NCBI RefSeq assembly: GCF_003634015.1
Contig: NZ_RBII01000001.1
Span: 1,116,001 to 1,180,000, forward strand
Direction: 5' to 3'
Length of the DNA: 64,000 nucleotides
Source of the DNA: Litorimonas taeanensis
Lineage (GTDB): Bacteria; Pseudomonadota; Alphaproteobacteria; Caulobacterales; Maricaulaceae
The notes below the pieces were generated by a model. That model saw nothing but the letters and a program-made list of their open reading frames with translations, did no database searches and was not told where the DNA came from. Shown here one piece after another: positions 7,087-15,793 of the stretch. The position numbers and the translations under genes are program-made. The number at the start of each line of letters is the position of its first letter. Within the stretch, counting starts at the first letter, position 1.

Positions 7087-7800
7087 CTAACTAGCTCGGG
7101 GTAAGCCTCGGCCTTTTAGCGGCTTTCCAGCTCTCAGAGCCATAATGTCTGCATAAGCGCGGTTAATAACGGCCATTTTATGGTTTGCTAGCCCCATTAG
7201 CTCTCTGGGCGCACCGCGCGCAATTAAACGATCAGGATGATTTGCCGCAGCCATTCTTCGATAAGCGCGCTTTAAATCTTTATCAGAAATATCTTCATCT
7301 ACCCCAAGTATAAGATAAGGGTTTTTAGGCGACACACCTAAATTGGACGAACGAATCCGGTCATACTCCCGGTCAGAAAAACCAAATATCTCACCAACCC
7401 GTTCTAAATAGGCATGTTCCTCTTCCGTCACAATTCCATCGGCTAGAGCGATATGGAATAAGCCGTCCATAACATCTTCTAAAGCGGCTGGCTTTGCCCG
7501 AAAGTATTTCGCGACAATTTTAGCATAACGCTCAAACCCTAAAGTCGTTTGGCGCGCTAAATCAAAAAACTTGGCAACTTGCGTTTCTGAAGAGGGCTGA
7601 GGTTGGAAAACTTGTTGAAAAGCATGAATGTCTTCAATGCGTACTTGCCCATCGGCCTTGGCCATTTTGGCGCCTAGGGCGACCAAAGCCACAACTAGCC
7701 CTGTTTGATCAATAGGTCCCGCTCTGCCTTCTTGGCACACCGTTGCTGGCGGCCCAAAAATTTGAGCGGCTCCGCTAAATATGGACTGCCAAATACTCAC
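7087..7800 (-). CDS. DjlA-like co-chaperone: TerB domain plus C-terminal J domain
   Basis: Predicted DnaK co-chaperone. An N-terminal segment (VSIWQSIFSGAAQIFG) resembles the start of alphaproteobacterial DjlA proteins. A TerB-like helical domain covers about residues 30-145 (ALGAKMAKADGQVRIEDI and LFHIALADGIVTEEE, the two acidic metal-binding-type repeats). The C-terminal J domain (NPYLILGVDEDISDKDLKRA) carries the diagnostic HPD in AANHPDRL. Family DjlA usually has a membrane anchor at the N-terminus; here the anchor is weak. I chose the GTG at 7800 because of the family-like N-terminus; an upstream TTG at 7836 would add 12 residues. DjlA-like genes often lie near ampD and rnpB in alphaproteobacteria, as here. 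Confidence 0.85.
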   Translation of the reverse strand: MSIWQSIFSGAAQIFGPPATVCQEGRAGPIDQTGLVVALVALGAKMAKADGQVRIEDIHAFQQVFQPQPSSETQVAKFFDLARQTTLGFERYAKIVAKYFRAKPAALEDVMDGLFHIALADGIVTEEEHAYLERVGEIFGFSDREYDRIRSSNLGVSPKNPYLILGVDEDISDKDLKRAYRRMAAANHPDRLIARGAPRELMGLANHKMAVINRAYADIMALRAGKPLKGRGLPRAS

Positions 7801-7875
7801 GGCTCTGGCGTTAGTCCTGCTGTACAAGAAATTCAACCATTACAGCTTTTTCTCAAACACTTTCCTGTGAACCCA

Positions 7876-8847
7876 TTACGCAGAATGTCTATTTGGAGTT
7901 CTACCCCCTTTGCGGTGATGCAACCCTAATATCCGAGACACGGCGACAGCCATCTCTGCTCTATTTAACGTATAAAGGTGAAAATCTCTTACGCCTCTAT
8001 CATGTAATTCAGCCGTAAGCTCAGCAGCCAATGAGGCCGTCAAGAGCTCCCTCGCCTGCGTATCATTCTCTAAACCTTCAAACAGCTCAGCATACCATTC
8101 AGGCACTGAGACACCACATAGTTTAGACATGCGAGCCAAACCCTTGAAGTTTGGCTGTAACATCAAACCAGGAATAATTGGAATGTCTATACCTGCATCC
8201 AAAACGCGGTCCTGAAAACGCCAAAACACATCAGGAGAGAAGAAAAATTGTGTTATCGCCCGCGTCGCACCGGCATCCACTTTTCGCTTTAAATTATCAA
8301 TTTCCTCTCTCCAGTCTCCACTTTCTGGATGGAGTTCAGGATACGCCCCCACTGTTACATCGAAATCTGCAATAGATTTAATACCCGCAACAAGGTCACA
8401 AGAATAAGCATACCCATTTTCAGTAGGTTTATATTTCGCGTCAATTCCGTCTTGTGGGTCCCCCCTTAGCGCCACAATATGGCGTACTCCAGCATCCCAG
8501 TAATCCATGACAATTTCATCAATTTCATCACGGCTTGACCCCACACAGGTTAGGTGTGCGGCGGGCTCAAAAGTGGTTTCTTTGACCATGCGGCTAACGG
8601 CATTATGTGTTCTTTCCCGCGTTGAGCCCCCTGCACCATATGTCACAGAGACAAAATCAGGGTTGAGAGGTTCCAGCTTCTTTATCGCATCCCAAAGCCG
8701 CGCTTCCATCTTATCCGATTTAGGCGGAAAAAATTCATAACTAACCCGGATGTCGCCCGTTGGGGCGGCTTTGGCGGAACTCGTCGCAGCACGCGCAATA
8801 GCGCCTATCGCCGCATTTGGATCGCGCTTAGGAAGAATTGTATTCAT
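7876..8847 (-). CDS. metF: Methylenetetrahydrofolate reductase
   Basis: FAD enzyme that reduces 5,10-methylene-tetrahydrofolate to 5-methyl-tetrahydrofolate, the methyl donor for methionine synthesis. The TIM-barrel family motifs are present: SYEFFPPKSDKME (catalytic Glu region), SVTYGAGGSTRERT, HLTCVGSSRDEI, HIVALRGDPQDG, and ATRAITQFFFSPDVFWRF. Its 323 residues are close to the usual length of about 300 with a short Ala-rich N-terminal extension. I start at ATG 8847; a TTG at 8862 in frame would add five residues (MDDDD). It lies 22 bases downstream of the ArsR-methyltransferase gene and very probably shares its transcript, linking SAM/methionine control to folate flux. Confidence 0.96.
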   Translation of the reverse strand: MNTILPKRDPNAAIGAIARAATSSAKAAPTGDIRVSYEFFPPKSDKMEARLWDAIKKLEPLNPDFVSVTYGAGGSTRERTHNAVSRMVKETTFEPAAHLTCVGSSRDEIDEIVMDYWDAGVRHIVALRGDPQDGIDAKYKPTENGYAYSCDLVAGIKSIADFDVTVGAYPELHPESGDWREEIDNLKRKVDAGATRAITQFFFSPDVFWRFQDRVLDAGIDIPIIPGLMLQPNFKGLARMSKLCGVSVPEWYAELFEGLENDTQARELLTASLAAELTAELHDRGVRDFHLYTLNRAEMAVAVSRILGLHHRKGGRTPNRHSA

Positions 8848-8869
8848 GTCATCATCATCCAATTAAATT

Positions 8870-9805
8870 TTATGAGAGCTTTTGCGCTTCCCAAATAACC
8901 ACTGCCGGGTTGTTTGTATTTATCACGCGCTGTGTATTTTGAATTTTTAATCCGACACTCTCGCTCCACTCTATGATTTCTGCATCCGAAAACCCTAGGC
9001 GGCGATGCGCATATTCGTCTCGAAAGGATTCAACGCTATGGGCTTCAAAATCAATGATGAGGAGCGTTGCTTTATGGCGCATAACCCGCGCAGCCTCGGC
9101 AATGGCTTCAGATGGGTCATCTAAGAAATGTAGAACTTGGTGCAGTGTAATGAGATCAGCCGTTCCGTCTTTGAATGGTGTGGATTGCAATTTGCCTTGC
9201 TGAACAGAAATATGAGCAAATTCATCGCCCGCCAATTTATGCCGCGCCACTTTCAACATTTCAGGACTTAAATCTATCCCGGCGCCATGTTGAATTTGCG
9301 ACGCAAATAACTCTAACATGCGGCCCGTGCCCGTTCCCATATCAATCATGAATTCAAAAGATTGCTCAGCGATGCGTTCTAGCAATGCAATTTCTATATC
9401 CCTTTGAGGTAAATACTCATTACCAAGCTGCTTATCGTCAAGCGCGACTTTTGCGAAAAACTCCTCAGCGACTTTGCTCCTTGCATCTCGAACCTTTTGC
9501 AGTTCTATCAAATCGGATTTGAACACATCATCATGGCGAGGGATATTCTTTAAGATCACATCGACAAGCCTCGCTCCGTCAGAGTTCCCGCGTTTTAACC
9601 GTGAGAACACCCAACTGCCTTCTCTTAAGCGTTCAATGATACCGACAGATTCCAATGAATTTATATATTGGGTGACGCGGGGTTGGGAGAGATTCAATAT
9701 TTGCACCAACTCCGTCACCGTCAGCTCGCCGCGCTCTAACAAGGCCAAAATACGCAACCGACCTGTATGGCCCATCGTTTTTAATATGCTTGCAAAATGC
9801 TCCAT
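8870..9805 (-). CDS. ArsR-family regulator fused to a SAM-dependent methyltransferase
   Basis: Two-domain protein. Residues 1-85 are an ArsR-type winged helix-turn-helix (LRILALLERGELTVTELVQ, LSQPRVTQYINSLESVGII). Residues 130-310 are a class I methyltransferase with motif I (FMIDMGTGTGRML, about residue 155), a GIDLSPEML adenosine-binding segment, and LITLHQVLHFLDDP. No metal-binding Cys pairs of classical ArsR sensors are visible, so SAM or SAH is the likelier signal. Such fusions are often found next to metF in alphaproteobacteria and are thought to control methionine or SAM metabolism; regulation of this operon is inferred. The start at 9805 gives a complete wHTH. Methyl acceptor is unknown. 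Confidence 0.9.
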   Translation of the reverse strand: MEHFASILKTMGHTGRLRILALLERGELTVTELVQILNLSQPRVTQYINSLESVGIIERLREGSWVFSRLKRGNSDGARLVDVILKNIPRHDDVFKSDLIELQKVRDARSKVAEEFFAKVALDDKQLGNEYLPQRDIEIALLERIAEQSFEFMIDMGTGTGRMLELFASQIQHGAGIDLSPEMLKVARHKLAGDEFAHISVQQGKLQSTPFKDGTADLITLHQVLHFLDDPSEAIAEAARVMRHKATLLIIDFEAHSVESFRDEYAHRRLGFSDAEIIEWSESVGLKIQNTQRVINTNNPAVVIWEAQKLS

Positions 9806-9864
9806 TGGAACAACTTACCATAGCTCGATTTAAATTCATATAAGAAAATCTTTATATGGTGTAT

Positions 9865-11775
9865 TTACCTCACGAATTTTGAGAGCAATCTAAGATAAGA
9901 GACCTGATATCCATTGCTATTCTCTGTCACTGACCAACTATTGATGGGCCATCCTTCATTGAAATCCGCGTATGACTTAGCCCCTGGCTGGCCGACTGGC
10001 GGACGCGCAACAGGCAACTCACACATAGCTTTGCCATAGCCACCACATGTACCGCTCTGGCAACACGCGGCACGTTCGTAACCCGCATTTGGGCCGCCAA
10101 CTAAGAACCCAGGTGCAGGCCCGTATTGTGAGGTGCGTACATCGTCAAATTTTGACCCCTCTGAGAACCAAGCATGATAAAAACTATTTACCGAGTTTTC
10201 TGCGCCTAAGGCCGACATGTTCGACAAATAGGTTTTACCGAGCGGATTAACCCCATGAAGATAATGCACATAGCCTAGCGCTGCATTTAAATTATCTCTC
10301 GCAGAGCGCTGTCCAACACCACTTAAAACGGCTTGGGTATAGAGTGAACCTCTACGGGCTTTTATGTTGTTACTGCCCCACCAATAACCATCAACAAAGG
10401 CTCCATAAGCGTCTTCCCGATTATCAATAGCGGGCCAACCATTATAACCCTGAAGAATATTGCGGTCATAATCACGCTTAATCTTTGACGAAAATCCACG
10501 ATTAACGCCCGGTAGCCGAGCAAAATACAGCAGGTCAAAAACCATTTGTCCTTCAAACCCGTTCAACGTACCCGCATCCATAGGGTCAATTTTATTATAA
10601 AGCCCTTCAACAACCTTATGAAAATACTCGTCCTGAGTGAGAGCATAAAGGTGAATAGCCGCAATAATCGATTTATTCGCAAGGCGTTCGGGTCCAACCT
10701 CTTGCTGCCCTGCCGCGAGACCTTCTGTTCCGTAATTTGGGTCATTATTAAAAAACTGAACCCGTGGGTTTTCCTCGGCCCATTTCCATGCCCTTATGGC
10801 GCGATCAGCATAACGGGAACTGTCAGCTCTATATTTTGCATGGTTATTGAAAACTTTTGCGGCAAAGGCAAAGGCTCCGGCACTGGCTATCGTGGCGGAT
10901 GTGTTTTCTGGGCCGTAAAAGCTAGCCCCTTTTGCCATTGATGGCGGAGAGGCGCTATCAAGCGCCATAATTGATAGCACAGAACCATTTTCATTTTGCA
11001 TGCGCTCGAGCCAATCAAGGCCCCATTTAACCTCGTCCAAGATATCGGGCACACCATTCCCAGATTCAGGGATGCCAAAATCGTCTGTCCAAATGACAGG
11101 GTTTTCCACATAAGTAGAAAGTAACACGGTGATATATTCAGCTGTCCAATTTGTATATTTATTATAATCCCCTGCATCGAACCAACCGCCGCGCAAATCT
11201 CTTACTGTTCGCGGGTCGTCTTTGCGATTATACAAACGTGCTTGCGTATCCTGACCTTTTCCCAAATGACTCGCTTTATCAGCATAGGCTGCAGAGGCAT
11301 ATTTAGCGCGTTTCTCAAACCCAGCCCTTTGTAGGAAAAAGGTCTTAAAAGCCGCCTTTAAAACTGGCGCATAGACCGTGTTCGATATTTCAAAAGGATA
11401 GCTCTGCACGCCTTTCTCAAGGTCTCGAACCACATAGGATCCCGGCTGTGTGACGGGAGAAAAATCAAACCACCAAACTTTATCACCGGAACCTTTATCG
11501 GTTGCACCCTTATTCCAAAGCCTAGGCTGACCTTCAAAAACAACTCTTTTGGTACGAGTGTTAATGACAGCATAACGGGCGCCCGGCGTGAAGCTGTTGG
11601 CGGCATCAAAGCCAATTTTCGGATCTTTTATGATCGCTTTTTTTTCTAAATCAGGCAAATAACCAAATTGGTCGACTAATATCGGCGGCGGAGTTTCCGC
11701 AAAAGCTTGAGGCGTTGAACAGCCTGACAAGACTAAAACCATTATCAGGAATACAATATATAAAACTCGGTACAT
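9865..11775 (-). CDS. Glycoside hydrolase family 9 (endoglucanase-type) lipoprotein
   Basis: Predicted cell-surface or periplasmic beta-glucanase. A lipoprotein signal ends in VLSGC (Cys19). An N-terminal CelD_N-like Ig domain follows (ILVDQFGYLPDLEKKAII to YPFEI, about residues 32-130), then the GH9 (alpha/alpha)6 barrel from about 140. The catalytic Asp region GGWFDAGDYNKYTNW is near residue 197, and the proton donor Glu is in WPINSWSVTENS near 615; HGVNPLGKTYLSNM is the usual GH9 His/Arg region. A Cys-rich insert (ACCQSGTCGGYG, then MC) lies before the last motif and may bind metal or form disulfides. No cellulose-binding module or dockerin is seen. It stands alone between the ArsR-methyltransferase and ettA genes. 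Confidence 0.93.
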   Translation of the reverse strand: MYRVLYIVFLIMVLVLSGCSTPQAFAETPPPILVDQFGYLPDLEKKAIIKDPKIGFDAANSFTPGARYAVINTRTKRVVFEGQPRLWNKGATDKGSGDKVWWFDFSPVTQPGSYVVRDLEKGVQSYPFEISNTVYAPVLKAAFKTFFLQRAGFEKRAKYASAAYADKASHLGKGQDTQARLYNRKDDPRTVRDLRGGWFDAGDYNKYTNWTAEYITVLLSTYVENPVIWTDDFGIPESGNGVPDILDEVKWGLDWLERMQNENGSVLSIMALDSASPPSMAKGASFYGPENTSATIASAGAFAFAAKVFNNHAKYRADSSRYADRAIRAWKWAEENPRVQFFNNDPNYGTEGLAAGQQEVGPERLANKSIIAAIHLYALTQDEYFHKVVEGLYNKIDPMDAGTLNGFEGQMVFDLLYFARLPGVNRGFSSKIKRDYDRNILQGYNGWPAIDNREDAYGAFVDGYWWGSNNIKARRGSLYTQAVLSGVGQRSARDNLNAALGYVHYLHGVNPLGKTYLSNMSALGAENSVNSFYHAWFSEGSKFDDVRTSQYGPAPGFLVGGPNAGYERAACCQSGTCGGYGKAMCELPVARPPVGQPGAKSYADFNEGWPINSWSVTENSNGYQVSYLRLLSKFVR

Positions 11776-11933
11776 GACCTTACCTTAACGCTTAAACCTT
11801 AATCAACGCCACCTTATCACAACTATATAGAGCGGGGATGAATATACCCGAAATTTGTCAATTGCGTAAGCTACGCCCAAGGTGAGCGCCTTTGGGTACA
11901 GTCTACACCTGCCCTGCTTGCAGGCTATATTTC

Positions 11934-11962
11934 AAAGAAAAAGCCCGCTTAAAAGCGGGCTC
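11934..11962 (-). terminator. Intrinsic terminator of ettA
   Basis: On the minus strand AGCCCGCTT and AAGCGGGCT form a strong stem directly after the ettA stop, followed by TTTTTCTTT. This is a textbook rho-independent terminator. Some of the run of A residues on the other side could also help rightward transcripts. Confidence 0.9.
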
Positions 11963-11965
11963 TCT

Positions 11966-13624
11966 TTATCGATCAAATTTTACGAATTTCAGCTTCTTAG
12001 GCATATCCGCATCAGGGCCGAGGCGGCGTTTCTTATCTTCTATATAATCAGCAAAGTTTCCTTCAAACCATTCAACATGGCTATCGCCTTCATAAGCCAG
12101 AATGTGTGTTGCCACACGGTCAAGGAAGAAGCGATCATGAGAAATTACAACGGCACAACCCGGGAATTTTTCCAGAGCCACCTCAAGTGACGCGAGTGTT
12201 TCACGATCCAAATCATTGGTCGGTTCATCGAGGAGGAGTAAGTTCGCAGGTTTCGTTAGCATTTTAGCGAGGTTTACGCGGTTTCTTTCCCCGCCTGAAA
12301 GCTGCCCCACATTCTTTTGCTGATCTGTTCCTTTAAAATTAAACGCCCCAACATAGGCCCGTGATGGGACTTCGCGTTTACCCATATGGATGATATCCAA
12401 ACCATCTGAAATCGCTTCCCAGATATTTTTAGAGTTATCAAGCGCATCCCGGTTTTGGTCGACATAGCCAAGCTCAACCGTTTCGCCCACTTTGAACTCA
12501 CCTTCATCAGGCGTTTCTTGACCCGTAATCATTTTGAATAAAGTCGTTTTACCCGCACCGTTTGGCCCGATAACACCGACAATACCGCCGCGCGGAAGTT
12601 TAAAGGACAAGTCTTTGATTAAAAGCTTGTCGCCAAATCCCTTGGAAACATTCTTCGCTTCAACAACCACATTACCCAAGCGTTCGCCCATTGGGATACG
12701 AATATCCGCATGAGACACAACTTCGTTTTCGGCTTCGTCCCGTAAGTTTTCATACGCGCTAATACGCGCTTTTGATTTTGTTTGGCGCGCCTTTGGATTT
12801 GACCGAATCCATTCAAGTTCTTTTTTGAGCGCCTTGGTCTTAGAATCCGCCTCGCGGCCCTCTTGATCCATACGTTTAGCCTTGGCATCCAACCAAGAAG
12901 AGTAATTCCCTTCATGTGGATAGGTACGACCACGATCGACTTCGAGCGTCCAATTCGTGATATTATCAAGAAAGTAGCGATCATGGGTAATGAGGATGAT
13001 GGCCCCGCTATAATTAACGAGGTAATTTTCAAGCCATGCCACTGTCTCAGCATCCAGATGGTTGGTTGGTTCATCGAGTAGAAGCAAGTCAGGCTTTGAC
13101 AATAGCAGTTGACACAAGGCTACACGGCGCGCTTCACCCCCTGAAAGGTTATCGACAGGCGAGTCTTTGGGCGGGCAACGCAGCGCCTGCATCGCCATTT
13201 CAATTTTACTATCAATATCCCAAGCATCACGCCCATCAACAAGCTCTTGCAAAGCTGTCATTTCTTCCATGAGCTCATCGGTATATTCTTCGGCCATCTT
13301 CATCGCCGCCGCATTATAGTCATCAAAGATTTTCTTATCTTCGCAACCTTCAATCACATTGCCCCAGACAGTTTTATCGGTATCGAGGCGCGGCTCTTGA
13401 GGAAGATACCCCACTTTCACACCTTCGGCCGCCCAATGTTCGCCCGTCACTTCGGTATCCACGCCTGCCATGACTTTCATCAATGTCGATTTACCCGCAC
13501 CGTTCACACCGATGAGTCCAATTTTGGCATCGGGGTAAAAAGACAGATGTACATTATCGAGGATGGTCTTATTGCCGAATTTCTTCGTCAGACCTTGCAT
13601 ATGATAGCAGAATTGGCGGGCCAT
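11966..13624 (-). CDS. ettA: Energy-dependent translational throttle protein EttA (ABC-F)
   Basis: Soluble ABC-F ATPase that binds the ribosomal E site and tunes early elongation to energy state. Two nucleotide-binding domains are complete: Walker A GVNGAGKST (about residue 39) and GPNGAGKTT (about 355), signatures LSGGEARRVAL and LSGGERNRVNL, and Walker B LLLLDEPTNHLD and LLLLDEPTNDLD. The P-site tether/linker rich in Lys and Arg (SKTKALKKELEWIRSN, KARQTKSKARISAY) sits between them. The length of 552 residues and the overall pattern match EttA rather than Uup or YheS. The gene is monocistronic with its own terminator. Confidence 0.95.
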   Translation of the reverse strand: MARQFCYHMQGLTKKFGNKTILDNVHLSFYPDAKIGLIGVNGAGKSTLMKVMAGVDTEVTGEHWAAEGVKVGYLPQEPRLDTDKTVWGNVIEGCEDKKIFDDYNAAAMKMAEEYTDELMEEMTALQELVDGRDAWDIDSKIEMAMQALRCPPKDSPVDNLSGGEARRVALCQLLLSKPDLLLLDEPTNHLDAETVAWLENYLVNYSGAIILITHDRYFLDNITNWTLEVDRGRTYPHEGNYSSWLDAKAKRMDQEGREADSKTKALKKELEWIRSNPKARQTKSKARISAYENLRDEAENEVVSHADIRIPMGERLGNVVVEAKNVSKGFGDKLLIKDLSFKLPRGGIVGVIGPNGAGKTTLFKMITGQETPDEGEFKVGETVELGYVDQNRDALDNSKNIWEAISDGLDIIHMGKREVPSRAYVGAFNFKGTDQQKNVGQLSGGERNRVNLAKMLTKPANLLLLDEPTNDLDRETLASLEVALEKFPGCAVVISHDRFFLDRVATHILAYEGDSHVEWFEGNFADYIEDKKRRLGPDADMPKKLKFVKFDR

Positions 13625-13736
13625 GTTACGCTCTTATTATCAGGTGAATTACTTGATGCGCGATATGCGTTGGCGCGTGCAAAAATGCAAGCGCTTGTGG
13701 ACAGTCTTTCTGTTTCTCGCCCGTGGCAAATGGTAA

Positions 13737-14234
13737 TTATTCATCCAAAATCGGCTTTTGGGTCCAAGCAATATGCGTAATGGGCAAGAAGACCATAAAA
13801 AACATTACATTCATGACCAGCAAAATAGCCGTGGCAGGATTAACGAGAGGCGCCCTTGCCTCGGCCCCGCTTACCCACAGTGCTAAAACACTCAACGCGG
13901 CCGTCAGAGCAAAACCTATGAGGATGATTTTATAAGAAAATGCCTTGGCCTTGATGACTGTCCCTCTTTCGCGTTCATCCAATCTGCAATGCAGATGTGA
14001 AAGCCTATAGAAAATGCGATCGCTGGATAAAGGTATAGCCGACATCAATAGAAGTGTGGTGATGAATAAGTGAATCGCCTTTGGAGTGCTATCTAAGAGG
14101 CCCAACATTTCAATGATGCAAAAGGAAGGAAAGCCTATCAAGGCAATAGCCGTAAAGAGCCGCAATCGATTCAGCGCCTTGGGGGTCAATGCATAGTCAT
14201 TTGGGGCGCAATTTTTTCGAATTAAACCTGCCAT
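13737..14234 (-). CDS. Four-helix membrane protein paired with an XRE regulator
   Basis: Unknown function. About 165 residues with four hydrophobic segments (near residues 28-50, 58-75, 105-127 and 137-160). Between helices 2 and 3 is a cytosolic-type loop with LDERERGTVIKAKAFSYK; the LDERE motif is typical of small membrane proteins encoded next to XRE-family regulators. The upstream regulator ends nine bases before the ribosome site, so the two are surely co-transcribed. AGGAG stands three bases before one ATG (14237) and six before a second (14234); the second is better spaced. The pairing suggests the regulator controls this protein or senses its state, which is inference. Confidence 0.75.
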   Translation of the reverse strand: MAGLIRKNCAPNDYALTPKALNRLRLFTAIALIGFPSFCIIEMLGLLDSTPKAIHLFITTLLLMSAIPLSSDRIFYRLSHLHCRLDERERGTVIKAKAFSYKIILIGFALTAALSVLALWVSGAEARAPLVNPATAILLVMNVMFFMVFLPITHIAWTQKPILDE

Positions 14235-14243
14235 CATCTTCTC

Positions 14244-14486
14244 CTAACGATTTTGTCTTTGGGCAGCTAATTGCTCTGCCATTGTTTTGAACGGACGTGG
14301 GCTGAAAGCCATATCAATCGGAACTTCAAAAAACTCCGCGAGCTTAAAAGCTAGCTCCAAAGACGCGTTATAATCTCCACGTTCTAAATAACCGATGGTC
14401 TGAAAGTTGACTCCCACAGCCTCTGCAAGCTCTTTTCTTGAGAGCTGCCTTTCAGTTCGCAATGTTTTGATACGATTATAAATCAT
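14244..14486 (-). CDS. XRE-family helix-turn-helix regulator
   Basis: Small Cro/CI-type DNA-binding protein of 80 residues. The HTH lies at about residues 5-60 (NRIKTLRTERQLSRKELAEA, VGVNFQTIGYLERGDYNASL), and the C-terminal FFEVPIDMAFSP is typical of the YozG-like group. I place the start at ATG 14486, which gives the family-typical N-terminus; ATGs at 14507 and 14516 would add residues translated from a palindrome. No Shine-Dalgarno is visible before 14486, so the message may be leaderless. The start codon sits inside a large inverted repeat, pointing to autoregulation. It is divergent from the acyltransferase-like gene and co-directional with its membrane partner. Confidence 0.88.
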   Translation of the reverse strand: MIYNRIKTLRTERQLSRKELAEAVGVNFQTIGYLERGDYNASLELAFKLAEFFEVPIDMAFSPRPFKTMAEQLAAQRQNR

Positions 14487-14511
14487 AATGTTGTATATAC
14501 ACAACATTATG
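14484..14511. promoter_or_regulatory. Palindromic operator overlapping the XRE start codon
   Basis: CATAATGTTGT (14484-14494) and ACAACATTATG (14501-14511) are perfect 11-base inverted arms around ATATAC. The left arm contains the start codon of the XRE gene. The arrangement fits a dimeric HTH repressor acting on its own gene and possibly on the divergent gene to the right. Confidence 0.65.
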
Positions 14512-14625
14512 TTCATTTCAATGCATAGGCCCTCATTTCACGCCGTAAGGGCACCACCGTGTTGTTTAGTAACAATATTTTTTCGTTTTTGGTTTAGACA
14601 CAAACTGGAATTTAGAGGAATGACT

Positions 14626-15720
14626 ATGCAGTCGGATATAAAATCGGACAAAAGCGCGCTGAATTTACTTAGCCGGCTAAATGCTGTTCGCCTTTTTGTC
14701 GTGCTTCTCATTACGGTGGGGTATGCCTCTACAATGCCACAGGGCCCAAGCTATGCGGAGATATTCAATGTCTTTGGATATGACCCCAGTTGGTTCGGAA
14801 TTCAGCTCTTATTTTTCATCTCAGGGCTTTTGGCCATGCGGAGTGTAGAGAATGGCCGAACCGGTCTTGCTTATCTATCATCGCGTTTTTGGCGAAACAT
14901 CCCATTATTAGCCGTTATAACTATTCTGACCCTTGTCATCCTCATCCCACTATTCGGGACCTTCGACGGCAGCGCCACACAAGTCATGTCCGCATTGGCA
15001 AAATATCTTGCCCTTACGGTGTCCTGTGTTGATCCTGGTGTCCCCCTAGAGGGATTGTTTGATGACGCGCGTTACATGTGTCTGGTGCAAGGTGGACTCT
15101 GGACATTACGTTATGGGGTCATCCTTCATATCGGGGTAAGCCTTGCAGGACGATTTGAAATTATGCGCCGTAAAAAATTCGTTCTTATAATCACAATCAT
15201 GGCCGTGTTGGCTTATCTGATGGCATCCTATGTTATAAGCGTGAAAAGTTTGAACGCCCTTGCCACCCCACTAACAGGCTTACGTCTCTGCTATGCCTTC
15301 CTTATCGGTATGTCAGCATGGCTTTATCGTACTGAACTATCAAGTTTTGGGGCCAAACTATGGATATTGCCCCCTCTATTTGTTGGCATTGCGGCGGTGA
15401 ATTATTTATTACCTTGGACTTCAATCATAGAGGTAAGCCTTACAATGGCATGGATAAGCCTTTGTTTTATTGCACTTTTCTTAAAAATTAAGACATCACC
15501 TTTTCTTCAGATGGTAGAAAAATGCCCTGACCTTACCCTTATCATTCTCCTCGTTAACTGGCCTATTTGTCAGGTTATTTTGCAGTTCCGTGACGAGTGG
15601 AGCATTTTGCCATTCATTGGCTATTCAACGGCGTTAACTCTAACGATAAGCTTTGTTATTCACAGCATTAGGGCACGTCTGAAAAACTATTCTGGAATGC
15701 ATCAGTTAAAAACGGCCTAA
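14626..15720 (+). CDS. Acyltransferase-3-like integral membrane protein
   Basis: About 364 residues with roughly ten membrane segments. The N-terminus (LNAVRLFVVLLITVGYAS) and the next helix (GIQLLFFISGLLAMRS) followed by YLSSRFWRNIPLL match the start of acyltransferase family 3 (OafA/NodX type), which acylates surface sugars. The Arg of the catalytic R-x10-H motif is present but the His position appears to be Gly (VGYAS), so the enzyme may be inactive or altered. The start is ATG 14626, six bases after AGAGGA; an ATG at 14620 is too close to that site, and frames further upstream run through the operator region. It is divergent from the XRE regulator. Confidence 0.75.
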   Translation: MQSDIKSDKSALNLLSRLNAVRLFVVLLITVGYASTMPQGPSYAEIFNVFGYDPSWFGIQLLFFISGLLAMRSVENGRTGLAYLSSRFWRNIPLLAVITILTLVILIPLFGTFDGSATQVMSALAKYLALTVSCVDPGVPLEGLFDDARYMCLVQGGLWTLRYGVILHIGVSLAGRFEIMRRKKFVLIITIMAVLAYLMASYVISVKSLNALATPLTGLRLCYAFLIGMSAWLYRTELSSFGAKLWILPPLFVGIAAVNYLLPWTSIIEVSLTMAWISLCFIALFLKIKTSPFLQMVEKCPDLTLIILLVNWPICQVILQFRDEWSILPFIGYSTALTLTISFVIHSIRARLKNYSGMHQLKTA

Positions 15721-15793
15721 ACCAGAGGCGTTATTCCCGCCTTATCTCGCAAGCTGTCTTGACTCTGACGCGCCCCTGCCCGACCACGCAATT

